From an uncultured Blautia sp. (GTDB lineage Bacteria > Bacillota > Clostridia > Lachnospirales > Lachnospiraceae), in assembly GCF_934371575.1 (NCBI RefSeq), contig NZ_CAKRNY010000006.1, positions 1 to 64,000 of the forward strand: DNA of 64,000 nt, read 5' to 3'. The notes beneath the pieces are model-generated. The model had not been told where the DNA came from and did no database searches. It was given only the letters and a program-made list of their open reading frames with translations. Positions 25,794 through 33,744 of this stretch are shown here, piece after piece (the stretch's first letter is position 1; each line of letters begins with the position of its first letter). The translations under genes were made by a program, and so were the position numbers.

Positions 25794-27095
25794 GTGATGA
25801 GACAGAAAATTGAGAACAAAACAGATGAAAAAATGTGGAACCGGATTTGTCTGCTCCCGGTAATTGTATTGATATTGATGGCGGGAATTGATATTGTCCG
25901 TTTTGCAATTCTTGGCGATAAGACGGCGTTTATTATATTTGGACTGATCGCAGCGGTATTTATGCTGGTGGCGTACACTGCGTGGAAAAGCAGGATGCCG
26001 TTTTTGCATCTGATGGTTGCAGCGGCGGCTTTTGTTCTGTACTTTAATACTAATTTTTCTACCAGCACGTATTACTTCAATTGGATGTTTCTGGTGGAAA
26101 GCATTGTGGCGGCAGTTGGGGGAATTCTGGGAACTGCGTATATGATCTGGAAAAAGACATCAGTTAGAAAAGTGGCAGTTTTTCCGCTGGCGGCAGCAGT
26201 TCTGATTGTGGCAGGGGCGCTTGGATTTTGGAAAACCAGATATGAGGCAGCGCACAGCGCTGAAGGACAGGCCCGGGATGAGGTGTGGGCAGTTCCTGCG
26301 AAGTATGACGAGGAAGAGCCAGAGCAGGTAGGATCAGTGGAAGAAGTAGTGTATGATACAAAGGCCTATGCCACCGATGATCGGGATGTGAAAAAGAAGG
26401 CTTATGTATATTTGCCCTATGGTTACAGCGAGGAAAAAGAGTATAATATTCTGTATCTGATGCATGGAACAGGGGATGATGAAAAGTACTGGCTGAAAAC
26501 AAATCCGTATAATAAAACCATGCTGGATAACATGATCGCAAATGGGGATATTGAGCCACTGATCGTGGTGACACCGACCTTTTATGTAGAAGATGACTGT
26601 GCAGATGATCTGGATCAGCTGACCTATTCTTTTGCAAAAGAGCTGCGAAATGATCTGATGCCTGAGATTGAATCCTCTTATTCTACATATGCAAAATCGG
26701 CAGATGATGAGGGATTTTCTCAGAGCCGGGATCATAGAGCCTTTGCCGGTTTGTCAAGAGGGGCGGTAACGATGTATCATTCCGCATTGTGCCAGAGTCT
26801 AGATTATTTTTCCTGGTTCGGGGCATTCAGCGGAAGCAGGACAGATAAGATTGCATTTGAAGATACCATTCAGACGGGCGGTTTTGCAGAACTGCCAATT
26901 CATTATCTGTATGTGGCAAGCGGCACCTTCGACTTCGCCCTGCCGGGGCAGGTGCAGGATTACCAGGCGCTGCTGGATATAGAACCCAGATTGCGGTCTG
27001 GTGTAAATACCTGTTTTGATGTATTTCCAATGCGGTATCATTCTATGGGGAACTGGCATCTGGCGTTGTATAATTTTTTGCAGAAGATTTTCTAG
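25794..27095 (+). CDS. Membrane-bound CE1-type esterase
   Basis: 433 residues. The first ~145 hold four to five hydrophobic helices. The C-terminal ~260 residues are an alpha/beta-hydrolase of the esterase D/feruloyl esterase (CE1) group: YVYLPYGYSEEKEYNILYLM, nucleophile Ser321 in GLSRG, and a likely catalytic His in YHSMGNWHL. The polytopic membrane half is unusual because most relatives are soluble or secreted. The last codons (AAGATTTTCTAG) fall in a dispersed repeat also seen near 3764. GTG 25794 and ATG 25797 are both possible starts behind AGGAG. A role in stripping ferulic or acetyl esters at the cell surface is inferred. Confidence 0.82.
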   Translation: MMRQKIENKTDEKMWNRICLLPVIVLILMAGIDIVRFAILGDKTAFIIFGLIAAVFMLVAYTAWKSRMPFLHLMVAAAAFVLYFNTNFSTSTYYFNWMFLVESIVAAVGGILGTAYMIWKKTSVRKVAVFPLAAAVLIVAGALGFWKTRYEAAHSAEGQARDEVWAVPAKYDEEEPEQVGSVEEVVYDTKAYATDDRDVKKKAYVYLPYGYSEEKEYNILYLMHGTGDDEKYWLKTNPYNKTMLDNMIANGDIEPLIVVTPTFYVEDDCADDLDQLTYSFAKELRNDLMPEIESSYSTYAKSADDEGFSQSRDHRAFAGLSRGAVTMYHSALCQSLDYFSWFGAFSGSRTDKIAFEDTIQTGGFAELPIHYLYVASGTFDFALPGQVQDYQALLDIEPRLRSGVNTCFDVFPMRYHSMGNWHLALYNFLQKIF

Positions 27096-27133
27096 AGCGT
27101 GCAGATTGCAGGAATGATTTTTCAAACAGGCTC
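27084..27133. repeat. Dispersed intergenic repeat, copy 2
   Basis: Shares AAGATTTTCT (27084-27093) and about 23 bp (27111-27133) with the element at 3755-3830, but the middle is shorter. It overlaps the stop codon of the CE1-type esterase gene, so part of the repeat has become coding. Confidence 0.55.
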
Positions 27134-27140
27134 TGGTGGG

Positions 27141-27184
27141 AAGCGCGTTGCTGTGAAATAGGAGAACAGCAATGCGCTTTTTGC
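27141..27184 (+). terminator. Terminator after the CE1 esterase gene
   Basis: AAGCGCGTTGCTGT (27141-27154) pairs over 14 positions, one a G-U, with ACAGCAATGCGCTT (27166-27179). A T tract follows. Confidence 0.8.
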
Positions 27185-27205
27185 ACAGTTGGCGCGTGTT
27201 TTTTT

Positions 27206-27240
27206 GCAGGTTGCGTTTGGAATCGTGCAGCCTGCTTTTT
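27206..27240 (+). terminator. Second tandem terminator
   Basis: GCAGGTTGC (27206-27214) pairs with GCAGCCTGC (27227-27235), one G-U, followed by five or more T. Two terminators in a row insulate the GH2 gene downstream. Confidence 0.65.
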
Positions 27241-27331
27241 ATTTGGTAGAATACGGGTAGAAAATAGCGACTGAGATATAGTTGGGAATTTCAAATTAAA
27301 CGAAAATTATAGAAAATTTCAGGAGGACAAC

Positions 27332-29824
27332 ATGAAGCAGTCATTTAACGAAAACTGGGTTTGCTACAAAACAGGAGATAAAGAAAATGCATTTGCAGTA
27401 ACTCTTCCGCATGATGCCATGCAGCTGGATGATAGAAGCGAGACAAGTGCCGGTGGAGTAAATACAGGCTGGTATGAGGCACAGGACTACACTTACGAGA
27501 AAACATTTATCCTTCCAGAGAAAGCGAAAGACGAGAAAGTGATCCTGGAATTTGAGGGTGTTTACCGTAAGGCAACTGTATATCTTAACGGCGAAAAAGT
27601 GGCTTATCATTCTTATGGATATATCGGATTCTATGTGGACGCAACAAAGCATGTAAAATTCGGGGAAGAGAATGTGATCCGTGTGGAAGTGATCAACCAC
27701 GATCAGCCAAACAGCCGCTGGTATTCCGGTACTGGAATCTACCGTCCGGTGTGGCTGTATATTGTGCCGAAGAAGCATTTAAGATTTGACAGCGTGAAGA
27801 TCACCACACTGGATTATAAGGAGCCGAAGATCCGCGTGGAAGCATGGCCGAATGCTGCTGGCGAGGTGCAAATAGAGATTCTGGAAAAACAGGTTGTTGG
27901 ACAAAAGTCTGGGGATGTTGAGAGCACAGACCAGACAGATAAGGATGCTGAATGTGCTGACGGAAATGCAGCACAGCCGACCGTTCAGAACGCTGGCAAA
28001 TCATCAGGCAAGATTATTGCCATGGAAATCCTCCAGACTGACGGCAAATGTTCCTGTGAAATTGCTCTTCCGGGAGCAAACCTTTGGAGCCCGGACGCGC
28101 CAAATTTGTACACCTGCCGCGTAACCTTTGGCGAGGATGTCCAGGAAGAAACCTTCGGAATACGTGTCGTAAGCTGTACTCCGGAAGAAGGCTTTTGCAT
28201 CAACGGAAAACGTGTCCTGTTAAAAGGTGGCTGTATCCATCACGATAACGGCCTTCTTGGTGCCTGTGCGTATGAATTTGCAGAACGCCGTAAAATCCGC
28301 ATCCTTCTGGACGCTGGCTATAACGCAATCCGTTCTGCACACAATCCATGTTCCAAAGCACTTCTTCGCGCCTGCGATGAGATGGGAATGCTTGTAATGG
28401 ACGAATATATTGATGGCTGGTATATCCATAAAACCAAGTACGACTACGCAGATGAGATTCTGGATAACTACAGAAAAGACTTAAAAGATATGGTGGATAA
28501 GGACTATAATCATCCATCTGTGATCATGTATTCTACAGGAAATGAAGTATCTGAGACTGCGCAGAAAAAAGGAATTGCCCTTACAAAATCCCTTACGGAC
28601 AGACTTCATGAGCTGGATTCCACCCGCCCGGTAAGCTGCGGAATCAACATCTTTTTTAACTTCTTAAGCTCTATGGGATTTGGTGTTTACAGTGATAAAA
28701 AAGCAGATGAAGCTGCTGAAAATGCCAAGAAGAAAAAGGCTGTGGGAAGTGAATTTTATAACACGGTAGCCGGAATTTTTGGTGCCGGATTTATGAAAAC
28801 AGGAGCAACTCTTTATCCATGTGATGTGAAAACAAGAGATGCATATGCCAATATGGACGTGGCAGGATATAACTATGGAATCAAGCGTTACCGCCATGAC
28901 TTAAAGAAGTATCCCAAGCGAATTATTCTTGGAAGTGAAACTTTCTGTGCAGATGCTTACAGCTTTATGCAGGAAGCAAAACGTGATAAGCGCATCATTG
29001 GTGATTTCGTCTGGGCTGCTCAGGATTATCTGGGTGAGGTTGGAATCGGCGCATGGGAATATAAGGATTATGCCCCTCGTTTTGACGGCGGCTGTGGCTG
29101 GGTAAGTGCCGGATCAGGCCGAATTGATCTCACAGGAAAGCCTCTTGGCGAGATGGCATATACCAGAGTTGCCTTTGAACTGGAGGATCTGGCAATTGCA
29201 GTTATACCGGTTGATCACACAAAGGATGCCCATTCTCCTTCTGCATGGAAAATGACAAATGCTATGGAAAGCTGGTCCTGGGATGGTTGTGACGGGAATG
29301 CTGCAAAAGTGGAAGTCTATACCCGCGCAGATCATGTGAAACTTTATGTAAACGGAGAATGTGTAGGAACTAAAAAGCCGAAAAATGATTGTAAAGTATT
29401 TTTCGATACAACTTACCATAATGGAGAGATCAAGGCGGTTGCCTATGATGCAAATGACAATATAATTGCAGAAAAGGCACTGACAACAGCAGGAAAAGAG
29501 ACGATTCTTGTGGCAGAACCAGAGCTTGCAAAAGTAAACGCAGACACAGATCTCTGCTATGTGAGAATGCGTTACACAGATGAAAATGGTCAGACAAAAC
29601 CTCTGGCAAGAGGCAGGATCAGGATTACTGTGGAAGGTGGTGAGCTTCTGGCATTTGGAAGTGCCTGCCCATACTATTCGGAAAGCTATCAGAGCAATGA
29701 GACCGATACTTATTATGGAGAAGCGCTGGCGATTATCCGTCCACGGGCAGATGCAGATAAGGTTGTTGTGACAGCAGAGTCTGAGTATGGAAATGCAGAT
29801 GCTGAGATTGCTGTTATAAGATGA
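27332..29824 (+). CDS. GH2 beta-glycosidase, full-length paralogue
   Basis: 830 residues, no signal peptide, cytoplasmic. Clearly the same subfamily as the truncated gene at the window start. It has a jelly-roll (1-~180), Ig-like domain, TIM barrel with acid/base Glu405 (STGNE) and nucleophile Glu536 (LGSETF), and C-terminal beta domains. A hydrophilic 40-50-residue insertion (about 27885-28020, Asp/Thr/Gln-rich) splits the region before the Ig-like domain; the other paralogue lacks it but has a long Lys-rich insertion elsewhere. CAGGAGG precedes the ATG. A LytTR system follows 80 bp downstream. Confidence 0.93.
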   Translation: MKQSFNENWVCYKTGDKENAFAVTLPHDAMQLDDRSETSAGGVNTGWYEAQDYTYEKTFILPEKAKDEKVILEFEGVYRKATVYLNGEKVAYHSYGYIGFYVDATKHVKFGEENVIRVEVINHDQPNSRWYSGTGIYRPVWLYIVPKKHLRFDSVKITTLDYKEPKIRVEAWPNAAGEVQIEILEKQVVGQKSGDVESTDQTDKDAECADGNAAQPTVQNAGKSSGKIIAMEILQTDGKCSCEIALPGANLWSPDAPNLYTCRVTFGEDVQEETFGIRVVSCTPEEGFCINGKRVLLKGGCIHHDNGLLGACAYEFAERRKIRILLDAGYNAIRSAHNPCSKALLRACDEMGMLVMDEYIDGWYIHKTKYDYADEILDNYRKDLKDMVDKDYNHPSVIMYSTGNEVSETAQKKGIALTKSLTDRLHELDSTRPVSCGINIFFNFLSSMGFGVYSDKKADEAAENAKKKKAVGSEFYNTVAGIFGAGFMKTGATLYPCDVKTRDAYANMDVAGYNYGIKRYRHDLKKYPKRIILGSETFCADAYSFMQEAKRDKRIIGDFVWAAQDYLGEVGIGAWEYKDYAPRFDGGCGWVSAGSGRIDLTGKPLGEMAYTRVAFELEDLAIAVIPVDHTKDAHSPSAWKMTNAMESWSWDGCDGNAAKVEVYTRADHVKLYVNGECVGTKKPKNDCKVFFDTTYHNGEIKAVAYDANDNIIAEKALTTAGKETILVAEPELAKVNADTDLCYVRMRYTDENGQTKPLARGRIRITVEGGELLAFGSACPYYSESYQSNETDTYYGEALAIIRPRADADKVVVTAESEYGNADAEIAVIR

Positions 29825-29835
29825 TTCTTAAATAA

Positions 29836-29903
29836 GGGCTGGATAATAGATTCCAAAACCTGTATACTTCAATAGAGAGTAATTATTAGGAGGTATCCAG
29901 CCC
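29836..29903 (+). promoter_or_regulatory. 10-bp inverted repeat bracketing promoter and ribosome site of the LytTR regulator gene
   Basis: GGGCTGGATA (29836-29845) and TATCCAGCCC (29894-29903) are perfect inverted copies. The left arm follows the GH2 stop; the right arm abuts the ATG at 29905, with AGGAGG just inside it. TATACT at 29873-29878 with a weak TTCCAA -35 could be a promoter within the loop. In a read-through transcript the hairpin would cover the start site. Confidence 0.6.
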
Positions 29904-29904
29904 T

Positions 29905-30600
29905 ATGATTTCAATTGCAGTGGTAGAAGATGATCTGGAATATCAGAGCCAGCTTTTACAATATATAGAACAATACCAAAAAGAGCATAAAGTACAATGC
30001 AAAGTGGCCGTTTTTTCAAATGGCTTGAACTTTCTGGAGGATTATAAAGGGGGCGGTGACCTGGTTTTTATGGACATTGCAATGCCTCATATGAATGGAT
30101 TGGAAGCTGCTGCCGCATTGAGAAAAAGAGATGCAGAGGTATGTCTGATTTTTATCACGAGCCTGGCTCAGTATGCCCTGAAGGGATACGAAGTGAATGC
30201 CTTTGATTTCCTCGTAAAGCCTCTGTCTTATGAGCTTTTTTGCATAAAATTTGAAAAAGCACTGGCGCACCTTGATCGAAATGAAGCCTATTATATTAAA
30301 GTTCCAAATGGAGGAAAAAAGGTTTCACCCGGGCAGATCGCATATGTAGAAAGTAACAAGCATTATCTGGAGTTCCATGTTCATGGGGATGTGTATCGGA
30401 TGCGTGGAAGTATGAAAGAGATACAGGATTACTTTCTTGCAGGTCATTTCGGGCTGATAAACAGTTCGATTCTGGTGAATCTTTCCATGGTGGATGAATG
30501 GAAGGGAAATGAGATTAAGGTTGAGGGACAGACCTTTACTGTTTCCCAGAAATACAAGAAGGAATTTCTGGACAGACTGACTGTTCAGATGGGAAAATAA
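29905..30600 (+). CDS. LytTR-family response regulator
   Basis: 231 residues. The receiver (1-~120) has VVEDD, the phospho-acceptor Asp in LVFMDIAMPHMNG, and Lys in FLVKPL. The LytTR DNA-binding domain (~130-230) includes IAYVESNKHYLEFHV and FGLINSSILVNL. The kinase gene follows after 1 bp. Targets are probably the neighbouring secreted hydrolase genes. Confidence 0.93.
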   Translation: MISIAVVEDDLEYQSQLLQYIEQYQKEHKVQCKVAVFSNGLNFLEDYKGGGDLVFMDIAMPHMNGLEAAAALRKRDAEVCLIFITSLAQYALKGYEVNAFDFLVKPLSYELFCIKFEKALAHLDRNEAYYIKVPNGGKKVSPGQIAYVESNKHYLEFHVHGDVYRMRGSMKEIQDYFLAGHFGLINSSILVNLSMVDEWKGNEIKVEGQTFTVSQKYKKEFLDRLTVQMGK

Positions 30601-30601
30601 T

Positions 30602-31876
30602 ATGAAGGAAGCAGGTTTGTTCAGAATTACTCAGGCACATGGCTATATTTTGCAGATTCTACTGGCAGAAATACTTTGTACAAGATATCTTCCCCGGAGA
30701 AAGAATTTTTTGCTTCGTATACTTATGGGCGGATTGATTTTTCTGAGTCTCGCAGTAGTGATGCCAAATATGATCAGTCAATATATTTCCGGGACATTTT
30801 CCCTTACGGTATTTCTTCTAAGTTTAGGCTTTTGGCGTTTCTGCTGCGCAGCGGCTTCCCAGGAGATTTTGTATGGCTGTATGCTGGCATTGTTTATTCA
30901 GAATCTGTCTTCCAATGTGTATAATCTTATTTTATACTCTATGTTCAGTAATCCATCTGTTGGAACGCAGTTTATTCTTTCCGTTGTTTTAATGGTGTTG
31001 ATATACAGCCTTTTTTATGTGCTGATCGTAAAAAGATTTGCAAAAGAAAGGCTGGATAATATGCTGAATAATACGGCATGGATCTGGCTGATTGCAGTTG
31101 GTATTTTTGTGTTTTTCCTGCATTATCTATTCTGGATTTATGAAATCCGGGAGGTATGGGTGGTATATCCACCGCTGATTCTTTGTGATATTCTGGGTCT
31201 TGGTGTGGCTCTTGGATTCGTGGAGCTGCGTACGAAAAATGCAGATAACGAGAAGCTGCGCCAGCTTCTGGAACTGGAAAAGAAACAGTTTGAAATGACC
31301 AGAAGTAATGTGGAATTTGTAAACAGAAATGCCCATGATCTGAAGCATTACATTCATAAAATCCAACGTATGGAAGCGCCGGAAGCAGAGGAACTGGAAG
31401 CAGTACTGACAAAAGTAGAGGCTTATGAGTGTGCATTTCAGACAGGAAATGCCACGCTGGATATTATTCTTACAGAGAAAAAAATGCTCTGCCAGCAGGA
31501 GAAAATCTCCTTTTCCTGCATGGCAGATGGTGTGACACTGGAGTTTATGAAAGAACTGGATCTGGCATCTTTATTTGGAAACAGTCTGGATAATGCCATT
31601 GAACATGAACGTAAAGAGCCACCGGAAAAACGTTATATTTTTCTTAAGGTACAGCGAAATGGTATGTTTGTAAGCATAAGAATAGAAAATTACTGCGAGA
31701 CTTTTCCGAAAATTTCAGCAGATGGATTACCGGCAGCTTCCTCAAAAAAAGATGCTGTATTTCATGGATATGGAACGAAAAGCATGCAATACGTTGTAGA
31801 AAAATACGGGGGTAATTTCAGGATTTCCAGGGAAGGGAAGCTGCTTGTGGTTAGTATGTTATTTCCGGTGTCATAG
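30602..31876 (+). CDS. GHKL sensor histidine kinase, partner of the LytTR regulator
   Basis: 424 residues, with about six N-terminal helices (to ~205), a coiled coil, the phospho-acceptor His region NAHDLKHYIHKI, the N-box FGNSLDNAIEH and GYGTKSMQYVV. This AgrC/quorum-type layout usually senses peptides or small molecules in the membrane. There is no agrB/agrD-like gene next to it. Confidence 0.9.
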   Translation: MKEAGLFRITQAHGYILQILLAEILCTRYLPRRKNFLLRILMGGLIFLSLAVVMPNMISQYISGTFSLTVFLLSLGFWRFCCAAASQEILYGCMLALFIQNLSSNVYNLILYSMFSNPSVGTQFILSVVLMVLIYSLFYVLIVKRFAKERLDNMLNNTAWIWLIAVGIFVFFLHYLFWIYEIREVWVVYPPLILCDILGLGVALGFVELRTKNADNEKLRQLLELEKKQFEMTRSNVEFVNRNAHDLKHYIHKIQRMEAPEAEELEAVLTKVEAYECAFQTGNATLDIILTEKKMLCQQEKISFSCMADGVTLEFMKELDLASLFGNSLDNAIEHERKEPPEKRYIFLKVQRNGMFVSIRIENYCETFPKISADGLPAASSKKDAVFHGYGTKSMQYVVEKYGGNFRISREGKLLVVSMLFPVS

Positions 31877-31914
31877 ATAGAAATAAAGTCAAATGAATGT
31901 CCGTTTAATATTTT

Positions 31915-31980
31915 GAACGCAGGTCGCGAAGCGACTGCGTTCATGAGCAAGTAGCAAAGCGGACCTGGAATGACCGCTTT
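31915..31980. repeat. Two consecutive extragenic palindromes
   Basis: A hairpin of 12 paired bases with one bulge (31915-31942; GAACGCA outside, GTCGC/GCGAC inside) is followed by AAAGCGG/CCGCTTT (31956-31962 with 31974-31980). There is no T tract. It may stabilise the 3' end of the kinase message or be a REP-like element. Confidence 0.6.
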
Positions 31981-31998
31981 ACAAGGTGACGAATTAAT

Positions 31999-32130
31999 AT
32001 GATGAAAATGGCAATTTTGCCAGAATATCATATGAATTTGCCATCTTTTTTCATCTTTATGTGTTTTATGGTATTTTACTGTACAGAAAAACATGTAGAT
32101 TATGCAGCAAAAAAGGAGACGAGAGAATGA
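31999..32130 (+). CDS. Candidate 43-residue membrane peptide, coupled to the SGNH gene
   Basis: An ATG at 31999 lies 9 nt after AAGGTGA. The reading frame of 43 codons holds a hydrophobic stretch (LPSFFIFMCFMVFYC) and stops in TGA overlapping the ATG of the next gene (ATGA). The ribosome site and the overlap are what make it worth listing. The region also contains an ATATGAT/ATCATAT dyad, so it may be untranslated leader instead. Confidence 0.27.
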   Translation: MMKMAILPEYHMNLPSFFIFMCFMVFYCTEKHVDYAAKKETRE

Positions 32131-33440
32131 AAAGAAAGGTATTTATCATGGCAATGATAGCTTGTTTGACGGGTATTTCCGTGGGAACAACAGGAGGGAC
32201 TATGGCACAGGCAGAGGAAAACAGTGTGGAAGCTGACAGCACAGAAGCAGAAGGTGTAGAAGAAAATCAGGTTCTTCTTCCTGCCTCTGATGCTGTATTC
32301 ACAGAGGGAGAAGGAGTAGGACCGGACAACGAGAAAGAGCCTACATCTTACGATGCAGAAGTGGGCATGATTCGTGCAGCAGCCCAGGGAACCGAGATCA
32401 CCTATACAGTACCGGAGGGCGTGGAAGGAACTTATGATATGTATCTTACCGTATCCAAGGTTCTGGCAGCATTCAGCTCCCAGCCTTTTACTTTTACCAT
32501 TAATGATGAAGATACATTTTCTGTACCTGTAGATTTACAGGTTCCGGCTGATTCACCGGCATCCTACAAGGACGATGGAGACTACGACGAAGGCAGCCTT
32601 ACAGATTCCGGAAGATTTCTTATTAAGCAGAGCCTGGAATTAAAGGCTGGTGATACGATTAAAGTGACCTGTGCATTTGGATGCAAAGCACCGACCTTGA
32701 AGGGCATGGTTTTCCCATATGTTGGAGATGTTCTTCTGGCGCCAGCCGGAAGTGAAGTGGCAACCGGATATGATAATACTGTGAAAACAGTACCAGAAGC
32801 AGATCCTTCTGACCCGCTGGCTGGTCTTAACATTATCTGGCTTGGTTCCTCTGTAACTTATGGAGCACAGGCAGGCGGGCATTATTCTATGGTGGATGCA
32901 ATTCAGGACAATCATCCGGGAACTGTATGCGAGAAATATGCCATCAGTGCAACTACACTGGTTAATGAAAAAGAGGATTCCTATGTTGGCAGAATGAAAC
33001 TGATCAGCAAAGATGAAACTCCGGATCTGTTTGTGGTTCAGCTGTCTACCAATGATGCAACTACAGGAAAGCCAATGGGTGAAGTGACAGATAGCACAGA
33101 TCCCGCTGATTTTGATGATACTACAATTGCAGGAGCTATTGAGACTATTATTTCCTATGTGCAGGAAACCTTTGGATGTCCGGTTGTATTCTACACAGGA
33201 ACTTATACAGAGAAAGAAAACTATGATCAGATGGTAGATCTGCTTCTTCAGATTCAGGAAAAATGGGGAATCGGAGTTGTGGATATGTTCCATAATGAAG
33301 AAATGACAGCAGTTTACGGAACCGATCTTTATAACGAATACATGCATGATGAGGTGCATCCGTTCCGCAAAGGATATGTGGAGTGGTGGACACCGGTGAT
33401 CGAGAATTATCTGATAGAGTATATTAGCAATAATAAATAA
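32127..33440 (+). CDS. Secreted SGNH/GDSL-type esterase
   Basis: 437 residues. ATG 32127 follows AAGGAG; a longer upstream frame lacks one. The signal peptide ends GTMAQAEE. Residues ~50-205 form a beta-rich, possibly carbohydrate-binding domain. The SGNH domain from ~230 has Ser242 in GSSVTYG, Asn309 in STND and the Asp408/His411 pair in DEVHPF, so the catalytic set is present. Likely role: removing acetyl or similar esters from extracellular glycans before the downstream GH3 acts. The exact carbohydrate-esterase family is not assigned. Confidence 0.85.
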   Translation: MKRKVFIMAMIACLTGISVGTTGGTMAQAEENSVEADSTEAEGVEENQVLLPASDAVFTEGEGVGPDNEKEPTSYDAEVGMIRAAAQGTEITYTVPEGVEGTYDMYLTVSKVLAAFSSQPFTFTINDEDTFSVPVDLQVPADSPASYKDDGDYDEGSLTDSGRFLIKQSLELKAGDTIKVTCAFGCKAPTLKGMVFPYVGDVLLAPAGSEVATGYDNTVKTVPEADPSDPLAGLNIIWLGSSVTYGAQAGGHYSMVDAIQDNHPGTVCEKYAISATTLVNEKEDSYVGRMKLISKDETPDLFVVQLSTNDATTGKPMGEVTDSTDPADFDDTTIAGAIETIISYVQETFGCPVVFYTGTYTEKENYDQMVDLLLQIQEKWGIGVVDMFHNEEMTAVYGTDLYNEYMHDEVHPFRKGYVEWWTPVIENYLIEYISNNK

Positions 33441-33481
33441 TACCGGTAATGTTGTGGAAATAACGGTTCATACTATAGAAC

Positions 33482-33508
33482 GTGAACGGTATCAAACCGG
33501 TCACTTTT
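33482..33508 (+). terminator. Weak terminator after the SGNH gene
   Basis: GTGAACGG pairs with CCGGTCAC with one mismatch (33482-33489, 33497-33504), then TTTT. It is itself nested in an 11-bp inverted repeat, GGTAATGTTGT/ACAACATTACC (33445-33455, 33532-33542). Confidence 0.5.
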
Positions 33509-33553
33509 AAATACAATTCTGTCATGATTGGACAACATTACCACTAGATATTG

Positions 33554-33675
33554 TGCTATACTACCAAAAAATGATGATGATTTTTGTGAAAATACACAAA
33601 AGTGGTTGCAATTTGCGTATGAAAATTGACAGTCTGCGCATGAGATGAACCGCGAACAGTAAAATCTGTTATAGT
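33554..33675 (+). promoter_or_regulatory. Candidate promoters upstream of the first GH3 gene
   Basis: The gap 33441-33744 (304 bp) holds no gene. An extended -10 TGCTATACT lies at 33554-33562. A second TATAGT at 33670-33675 lacks a -35 at 17 bp; TTGACA at 33626 is too far upstream. GGTTCAT at 33465 and its inverse ATGAACC at 33645 may be regulator sites. The leader would be 70-180 nt. Confidence 0.4.
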
Positions 33676-33744
33676 ATCACCATAAGAGATAAGCTTAAGC
33701 GTCAGCACCGGAAGGGCGACGTAAATGATAAAAGGAGGGAGCTT

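Noticed and set aside
33626..33675. TTGACA at 33626 paired with TATAGT at 33670 as one promoter
   Set aside because: The spacing is 38 bp, far from the usual 16-18 bp.
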